Assembly (NCBI GenBank): GCA_013368445.1
Contig: JAACJO010000007.1
Coordinates: 1,178,001-1,242,000, forward strand
Direction: 5' to 3'
DNA: 64,000 nucleotides
From: Leucocoprinus leucothites
Lineage: Eukaryota > Basidiomycota > Agaricomycetes > Agaricales > Agaricaceae
In this document: positions 58,033-64,000 of the stretch, in pieces
Layout of the letters: each line of letters starts with the position of its first letter
How positions within the stretch are numbered: position 1 is the stretch's first letter
Position numbers and translations under genes: made by a program
Notes under the pieces: generated by a model
What the model saw: only the letters and a program-made list of their open reading frames with translations
Database searches by the model: none
Told to the model about the DNA's origin: nothing

Positions 58033-58780
58033 GTCAAGGGTTTGCTAGGACAGGACGGGTCAGGTCCGGCCCGACTCCGGTGTCGGAACTGTATGTTCCG
58101 TGACCCTGAACTGAATAGTCGATATATAAGTAAGATGAATGGATTGGATAAGTAGAATCGGATACTTATATTCCTCCAACGGTGTTCCACTCAAAGATAG
58201 CATTTGGCGCTTTCTCGTCTCCAAAATCAATATCTCATCGTCGAACATGATCCTTCCTGGCGACGACCTCACGGCGATATGGAAAAAAAAATACTATTAT
58301 GGTACACATACATCCTATGGCTCGGTCAATTTCTGCACTTCACTTCTGCTTCATGACTGTCCCAAAGCAGCGGTACCGGCTCTTACTATCGCCGACGCCA
58401 CCCTTCATTTGGCTTTGAACATTCAGACGCCTTCTGGTCAAATTGAGCCTCAGCTTGTAGACGTCTTGTAAATCGCGATCTCAACCTCTCTCTGCTTTGG
58501 TACACAGGGATGCGCAATTTTTTTTTTTCGCGTATCCCCATCGTGAGCCATGCTCTGACGCTGTAAGAGGCACATAAGATCCAATTTCGCATTGGCTTTT
58601 TGTGTAAATCCCCCCTCTCAACTTGATACCAAATCACGGCTTTCTTCGAGACGGCACTTCGCTCCTTCGTGTATCACAAATATCTAGAGTAAGCCAATGC
58701 CGCCGTTCCACTCCGTATGTGCCGATGACCACATTTAAAGACATTTTTTGTCGTTGAACCGTCTATCCAGCTACCCTTGA
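58033..58780. other. Divergent intergenic region, possible small gene unresolved
   Basis: This is the region between the SNAPC1-like start and an F-box gene start. A plus-strand open frame of 110 codons (58139-58471, containing ALTIADATLHLALNIQT) and a minus-strand frame (from 58251, containing EILILETRKRQMLSLSGTPL) both read plausibly, but neither has a recognised domain or a complete splice model. Homopolymer runs (A9 near 58281, T10 near 58521) lie between. Confidence 0.3.
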
Positions 58781-60402
58781 ATGGCGAAGCCACGTAAGAA
58801 GACTGCGCCCCGTAAGAAAGGTCGTAAGGCGGCTGTTCAGTTTAAAGAAGCTGCTCCGGAGGTATCTGAGGCAAGTACCTACACCCGCTAATAAACTGCA
58901 AATTTCAACTGACTCTGGTTCGCAACTGGACAGAATCGTCTCGTCAATAAGATTCCTGCTTCTGTTTTAATGGAAATATTTCAACACGTTAAAAGCGTAT
59001 GGAAACCACATATCGTGCCGCTGCATCCACTCATATTGCACTCTCAGGCGTGTGTCACTCTTGGAGAAAAATGTTCGTCAATAATCCCAAGTTCTGGATG
59101 GATGTCAAGTTCACTCCAGTCGACAAATACAACGGTCGATTGTTTATCGAGAAATCTGCCCCTTTGAATTACAACTTGGAATTCGATGTGCTAACACCTG
59201 ACTGGGAAAAGTGCAAGAAGACAATCAACCTTCAGCTTGAAGCACTCTCGCAGCATTTTGCCCGCCTGGGGACGGTGGCATTATGGCAGGTGGAGAATGA
59301 AGCTGAAATACAATACTTTTTACCTCACTTTCCTGGCTGGAACACTGCTTCCAGCTTGACCGCGATTCAAATCTCCACTACTATGCCTCTGTTCTTCAAG
59401 GCTCCTACTCCCAAGAGCGGTGAGCCGTTTTCGAGCCCCTGGTTTCCCCTTGGTCCGAGACTGCGACACCTCTCCAGCGAGTCTAAATGGGCCTACATGT
59501 TCCCTTCCAATCTATCCCAGCTCACTACTCTCGAACTCCACGACATAGACCTTGAGCTTGCAGACTGCCGCAAGCTTTTCTCGGAAACGAAACAACTCGA
59601 ATATCTTCGGCTCCGTTTCACTCGACGCTCAGATCACCATCACGAACTCCATGATTTTAAAATCGAGGAATTGATCGAGCTTCCCTCTTTGGCGTACTTT
59701 TCTATTCAGCTTCCAAACTCTATCAATTCTAAAAAATGTCCATGCATCCTTCCCTTATTCTTCATGCCTCATCTCAAAGTCTTGGACGTCGCTCGAGAAC
59801 CAGATCGTTGCCCTGCCAGCAATGGTGATCTCGGCCATTTTCATCCTCGAAACGCCAAACAATGGAACTCTCCTTCCTCTCCCTTCCGGAAAGTCAGGTT
59901 CCATGGTGAAGGGTGGACTTGGAGCGAGAATGCCTTTATTCCAGGATACGAAGACGAAGACGAAGACGCCGGCAAAGCGACTTCGAAAGACCCGCAATTT
60001 TTGAAGGTCATCGACTTGGAGTGGGTGGATAGTTTCGAGGCGAATCGGTGGTCATACATGTATAATGATGAACCTTCGTCGAAGCTCGAGGTCAATTTGC
60101 ACTGGGTCTCTTTTACGGAGTTTCCCGAGAGCTGGGATGATGAAAATGACGCGGATTGGGGCCCAATCGCTAACTCCAGAATCAGTTTTCTCGACGTTGC
60201 AAAGATAATGGATCGCCTCGCATCAGAACTCAAGGAAGAAGTTATTTTGCAATTGCCAGTGAGATTCGAAGAGTTCGAGCTCATCTGGATAAATGGCCTG
60301 CGGAAGCGTCCTGATGATGTTTATATCGAGTATTCCGATCAAGTTCTGGATATTCGCTTCGATATCAGAGAAGGAGGTATCGATTTTCCTAGGAACTTCT
60401 AG
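58781..60402 (+). CDS. F-box/LRR-type protein with apparent frameshift in the F-box
   Basis: Exon 1 (58781-58861) encodes a very basic lead (MAKPRKKTAPRKKGRKAAVQ). A 72-base intron (gtatct...gacag) leads to NRLVNKIPASVLMEIFQHVK, the first F-box helix. The continuation, THIALSGVCHSWRKMFVNNP and the LRR-like remainder (RHLSSESKWAYMFPSNLSQL, TTLELHDIDLEL, LEYLRLRF, LPSLAYFSIQLPN), is in another frame, open from 58993 to the stop at 60402. No intron with a suitable length phase joins them, so a one-base change near 58995-59025 is likely (real or sequencing). Without the lead, translation could start at 58999 but would lack the first F-box helix. It is related to the next gene. Confidence 0.6.
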
Positions 60403-60862
60403 CTGGGAGGTACATCTCTCAATTACCCTGACTTTTTCTCTTTCGGTATGGTAGACCCATTTCCCAAATTTGCTGTGATCTTGATCTGTTCTGTATGCAA
60501 CCATTTCCCGTACATTTATCTTCTCCTTAATCGTGCAGCTCAAATTAATGGTGATACTCACTAGTCAATACGAGCCATCTACTCTAACCGATTGCGCGCT
60601 TGTTTGTGTAAAACAAGTGATGGTGTGCAAATAAAACGGATCATTCATGTCTCGTTGAGTGATTGAACAAGTCCCTCCTCCACAGCATATCCCTTTGGTG
60701 CAATCAGGTTGATCTCTAGCTGCAACGTGAGTTTGAGTCATTTTGCATTATGATTCGTCCGGTTAGCTTGATTGCCCCACGGTCGGGAAGTCGCAGAAAG
60801 ACGGCCCACTGGCTCTTGTAGGACAACAACCCCACTTCTCAAACCTCTATCCCTCCAGCATC
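60403..60862. other. Intergenic between F-box paralogues
   Basis: No gene is seen. This is the promoter region of the downstream F-box gene. Confidence 0.45.
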
Positions 60863-62338
60863 ATGGCCAGCGAGTTGCCTGTCGACATCGTTCTGGAGAT
60901 TTATCATTGCTATCTAGTGTCGGAGAGCTGGAACCCGAATAATTGTGGGACACGACCAATTCTTACCTTTGCTGCTGTTTGTCAGAGATGGAGGGAGATA
61001 CTCACCGGTATTCCATCCCTTTGGACAAAAGTCGTGTTTACTTCACAAGATAAATTCAATTTCAACACCTATCTCGAGAAGTCATTCCCCTGCCCTTATC
61101 ATGTCTTCCTATATACCTACCCTCAAAGAGATTCTAAACCGAGGGTGGATTATCGTCGACGGAGACAAACACGGACGATGCAGGTCGAGGCCATTGCAAA
61201 CCACATTGATCGCCTCCAGACCTTGAACATCAGGCCTACTTCATATCACGACCTTGAGTCATGTCTGCTTGATCTTGCAGATTTGACTGCGAACAGCCTA
61301 CGCGAGATTCGCGTAGAAATTCAACCAGTTACCGGCCTCCCCGAAAGCGTGCCAAATCTCACTCCTCTCTTCCCAAGAGCTCCTAATCTGAACCATATAT
61401 CAAGCCCAGGGAGATGCATGTATATGTACCCCACCGATTTAACTTCGCTCACCACGCTCAACCTCGTTGATGTCTGCTTCAGCCTGTCAAACTTCCGTGA
61501 CCTGTTCAACTCTCTTCCAAGTCTAACAGTACTCTCGTTCACTGGCTTTGGAGAGCCTCTTGATCCATTGTACATGCGAGTGATACATACGAGTGATGTC
61601 AGGGAGCCCATCGATGTCCCCTCCCTGAGATTTCTTTCTGTTGGGCACTCCTCGTGGCCCAGCCAAAGGCAATGTTCCTGTTTCCTGCCCATCTTCTATT
61701 TTCCCAACCTTGAAGTCCTTGAAATATCATACCGCACCTTCTCATCACACAGAGATGACACCGATCGCCATCGCCATCCCAAACTCCACTTCCACCCTCG
61801 CAGCGTTCAAACCTGGAATGATCCATCGTCCCCATTTCACAAAATCAGGTTTAAGGGTATCGGTTGGTGTTGGACTCCAGACATCTTCACCGATGCCTTC
61901 TCCAGTTATTCAACTTCGAATTTCAACAAATCTATTAAGCTTCTGGAGCTGGAATGGATGGAGGACGTCTTGGCTGGAATGCCCGTACCAATGGAGTCCT
62001 CGACATTATCGTCCTACATGAAGGCAAGATTAAACACCGTTCACTTCACTAAGGTGGACGAAATTTCGTCAGATTTGGAGGAAAAGCACGCAGAGATTGT
62101 CGTAAGGTGGCTACAATCTGTCCGGTCCCTGCTGAGTGGTCCGATCACTGCTGTGCTGCCCCAGAGGCTATCTGGCTTGAGGGAGTTTAGCACCTTTGCT
62201 TCAACGTCCCTTTTCGAATTGTCTGTGGTTTTCTCTGACAAACTACAGAGCATTTGGGACGATGTTAGGGAAGGGGGATGTGATGTACCCAAATATTCTA
62301 TCAAGGCGAAGAACGAGAGGTCCGTACAGTATTGGTGA
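60863..62338 (+). CDS. F-box/LRR-type protein, intact single exon
   Basis: An uninterrupted 491-residue frame. The F-box starts immediately (SELPVDIVLEIYHCYLVSES ... LTFAAVCQRWREILTGIPSLW), then leucine-rich strands (LTSLTTLNLVDVCFSLSNF, LPSLTVLSFTGFGEP, LEVLEISYRTFSSH). C-terminal motifs shared with the preceding gene are FHPRSVQTWNDPSSPFHKIRF (FHPRNAKQWNSPSSPFRKVRF there), KLLELEWMEDV versus VIDLEWVDSF, and DVREGGCDVP versus DIREGGIDFP. The two are thus tandem paralogues, with this one intact and lacking the basic lead exon. Presumed SCF adaptor, substrate unknown. ATG context is good (catcATGGCC). Confidence 0.85.
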   Translation: MASELPVDIVLEIYHCYLVSESWNPNNCGTRPILTFAAVCQRWREILTGIPSLWTKVVFTSQDKFNFNTYLEKSFPCPYHVFLYTYPQRDSKPRVDYRRRRQTRTMQVEAIANHIDRLQTLNIRPTSYHDLESCLLDLADLTANSLREIRVEIQPVTGLPESVPNLTPLFPRAPNLNHISSPGRCMYMYPTDLTSLTTLNLVDVCFSLSNFRDLFNSLPSLTVLSFTGFGEPLDPLYMRVIHTSDVREPIDVPSLRFLSVGHSSWPSQRQCSCFLPIFYFPNLEVLEISYRTFSSHRDDTDRHRHPKLHFHPRSVQTWNDPSSPFHKIRFKGIGWCWTPDIFTDAFSSYSTSNFNKSIKLLELEWMEDVLAGMPVPMESSTLSSYMKARLNTVHFTKVDEISSDLEEKHAEIVVRWLQSVRSLLSGPITAVLPQRLSGLREFSTFASTSLFELSVVFSDKLQSIWDDVREGGCDVPKYSIKAKNERSVQYW

Positions 62339-63175
62339 GTGGATAAAAATAGTTTCAGAGGAGATTCCTGGATCGGGCAGCTACCCATATGTTCAACGAT
62401 TACATCCTGTATGTTTTAATTAGTCTGACTGACATTTTATGCCTGGTTCTACCACCATGGAATAAATTCAAAGAAGGGATTTATACCATGAAGCCGGATG
62501 GGCGTCATCATTGCTAGTGGACATAAAAACCAAGATATGAGGTTCATGCAGAACTACTAAACACATTGCTCTTGGGATCGAGATATGTGGCGAAAGGAGA
62601 GCTAACCTCAAAAGACATTGATGAAGTTTAGCATTTTTGGAACGGCACTTCCTTCGTTTCGGGCATCTCAGATGGAAGAAACTATCAGGGAAGAGGATCG
62701 GACAACCACATCAAGCGGCTATGCCTTCATGGGTCGAGAGTACACCCGGTCACTGTAAAGTCACTGGACAGCAGCAGCAACTTGTGGCGCAGCCAAAGGT
62801 CCACATGCCGGAGGTCCACAAGTCCTCTCTTGGAAATGGTTTGTATGGATGCAATGTTGTGCAGGACCACGTTCAGGAACATCAACCAAAGTTTTCCAGC
62901 CTTAGTAAAATCATCGATATGAAACACGCTGTCGACCTATCCCAGAAGAATGGCTTTCGAGAATGGCGTCTTTGTCGCCCGGTTGGGCCGTTGGACATAG
63001 ACAGTCCTCTGTCGATGCACCAAACCTGCACGCCATGGGCTATTCGGTGGCGAATCTATGGTAGTCGGGACGATAGGGTCAATAGGATGGTTTTTTGGGT
63101 CCATTCGCAGAATAGTAGTTATGTGAATCTAGATAGCAATGTCATTACCAAGGAAGCCCAAATAGTTACAATAGA
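62339..63175. other. Intergenic, one unsupported open frame
   Basis: This region lies downstream of the F-box gene and of the convergent uL4m gene. A 216-codon plus-strand frame at 62637-63287 runs into the 3' coding end of uL4m on the opposite strand and shows no domain, so I do not call it. Confidence 0.4.
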
Positions 63176-64000
63176 TTATGCAAAAGTCGAATCGAGGAGG
63201 GGTAAAGGAAGGAGTGGTACGTCCTTCTTGAGTACCTGTTCAAAGTACTCGACAGCTTTGATGTCTAGAATGAGACGTTGCCAGTAGAGGATCTCGTACA
63301 CATTAGCATCCTTGGCGTTGACCACCTTGACGGAGGGTATATTGGCAATGGCTCTTGCAAGCCCCGCCGAAGTATTCTCCTCTCCAGTTATGAACAGTGT
63401 CTTCCTATACCCCAGCTCGTCAATCTTCCTCGACAAAGGCCCAGTCTTAGCACAAGGCCAATCCAAGTGTGTCGTCACACCTAACACACCCTCCCGCATC
63501 CTCGCGCTTAACGCAACACGCATACCCATCGTGATAACCTTCCTCGGCAGTTTGGTGCTAAAGTCTCGAGGTTTAGGGCCGAATGCGCGGCCTCCACCAA
63601 CGAGCATAGGGGATTGGGCGTCGCCAAGACGGGCTTTTCCAGTGCCCTTCTGAGGACGAATCTTGCGACCTGAGCCGGCGACTTCACCACGCGTTTTAGT
63701 GCTAGCAGAACCTTGACGGAGCGAGTCACGGTAATGTGTTACGCAGAGATGGAGGATGTCACGACGGATGGGATGGTCGAAGACAGTAGGGTCAAGAGAG
63801 ACAACATTTTCGGCATGGTGAGGTTCGGAGGGTCTGCGGCGGAGGGGATGGCTGAGGGACAGGATTATGGGACGTTGGACGGGTGTCCCTGTAGAAAACG
63901 TTAGACCACAGACGGGTTCTACATCGTTGACCTTACCTTCGGGAACAGAGGAAGAGGAAATTAAGGTAGACGTGCTAGCTTCGGTTGACAAACGAGCAAG
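63176..64000 (-). CDS. YML6: Mitochondrial ribosomal protein uL4m (partial, 5' end outside window)
   Basis: The protein contains the L4/L1e core: VFDHPIRRDILHLCVTHYRD, STKTRGEVAGSGRKIRPQKG with GTGKARLGDAQSPMLVGGG, AFGPKPRDFSTKLPRKVI, and the C-terminal alpha/beta part (KTLFITGEENTSAGLARAIA, VKVVNAKDANVYEILYWQRL). A 48-base intron (63936-63889, gtaagg...ctacag) joins SVPEG to TPVQRPIILSL. It is a multiple of three without a stop, so the unspliced frame also stays open. The first exon continues beyond the window edge (LARLSTEASTST at the edge), where the mitochondrial presequence should begin. Part of the large subunit of the mitochondrial ribosome, near the peptide exit tunnel. Confidence 0.9.
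   Translation of the reverse strand, partial: LARLSTEASTSTLISSSSVPEGKVNDVEPVCGLTFSTGTPVQRPIILSLSHPLRRRPSEPHHAENVVSLDPTVFDHPIRRDILHLCVTHYRDSLRQGSASTKTRGEVAGSGRKIRPQKGTGKARLGDAQSPMLVGGGRAFGPKPRDFSTKLPRKVITMGMRVALSARMREGVLGVTTHLDWPCAKTGPLSRKIDELGYRKTLFITGEENTSAGLARAIANIPSVKVVNAKDANVYEILYWQRLILDIKAVEYFEQVLKKDVPLLPLPLLDSTFA

Noticed and set aside
58861..58873. GC-AG intron at the first F-box gene (GAG|gcaagt)
   Set aside because: A canonical GT donor (gtatct at 58862) nine bases earlier gives the same frame, so no unusual splice site is needed.
62637..63287. 216-codon plus-strand frame between the F-box gene and uL4m
   Set aside because: Its end overlaps the coding 3' end of uL4m on the other strand. 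Composition is irregular and no domain is recognisable.

Overview
The window is nuclear DNA of a filamentous basidiomycete, most likely an Agaricomycete (mushroom-forming fungus). The genes are closely packed, lie on both strands and carry many introns of about 45-70 bases with GT(A/G)NGT donors, CTNAC/CTAAT-type branch sites and YAG acceptors. The gene content fits this: a Kre6/Skn1 glucan-synthesis protein, a membrane LCCL protein, a NACHT NTPase of the kind expanded in mushrooms, several divergent F-box proteins and lineage-specific hypothetical proteins. I built exon models by hand from splice consensus, reading-frame continuity and family conservation. For most multi-exon genes the exon lengths sum to a whole number of codons.

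Layout. 0-8.5 kb: a zinc-finger-like hypothetical protein, a decayed fragment, an LCCL membrane protein, two uncharacterised fungal proteins and an F-box-like protein, all on the minus strand. 9-12.6 kb: seipin (lipid droplets), an SH3BGR-type thioredoxin-fold protein containing a 14-base microexon, and a low-molecular-weight tyrosine phosphatase. 12.7-18.1 kb: a tandem pair of methylmalonate-semialdehyde dehydrogenases, of which only the upstream copy has a mitochondrial presequence. 18.9-23 kb: a protein with two Rap1-type Myb domains, and Rab GDI with a GC-AG intron. 23.5-32.4 kb: RAV1 (V-ATPase assembly) head to head with a four-domain fasciclin membrane protein across only 73 bases. 33.5-37.6 kb: a short STE11-like kinase whose DFG motif reads EFG, and the mitochondrial carnitine/acylcarnitine carrier, whose first coding exon is the ATG alone.

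38-48.4 kb: two copies of an F-box gene with identical exon architecture flank a NACHT-type STAND NTPase and N-acetylglutamate synthase (ARG2). 48.7-52.4 kb: a UBE2O-type E2 with a 7-base microexon. 52.7-53.6 kb: an unrecognised candidate transcription unit behind a good TATA box. 54-58 kb: KRE6/SKN1 and a SNAPC1-like subunit of the snRNA-activating complex. 58.8-62.3 kb: two related F-box genes, the first with an apparent frameshift inside the F-box. 63.2-64 kb: mitochondrial ribosomal protein uL4m, cut by the window edge.

Most neighbours are ordinary housekeeping genes with no shared pathway. Mitochondrial functions recur (MMSDH, carnitine carrier, N-acetylglutamate synthase, uL4m), but nothing shows they are linked. 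The less conserved part is the F-box/NACHT stretch at 38-48 kb and the F-box pair at 58.8-62.3 kb. I did not find a convincing new multi-gene system. The most unusual features are the microexons, the asymmetric targeting of the MMSDH pair, the EFG kinase, the duplicated F-box genes around the NACHT gene and the orphan unit at 52.9-53.6 kb. I recognised no rRNA, CRISPR, transposase or intact mobile element, and no tRNA by eye.
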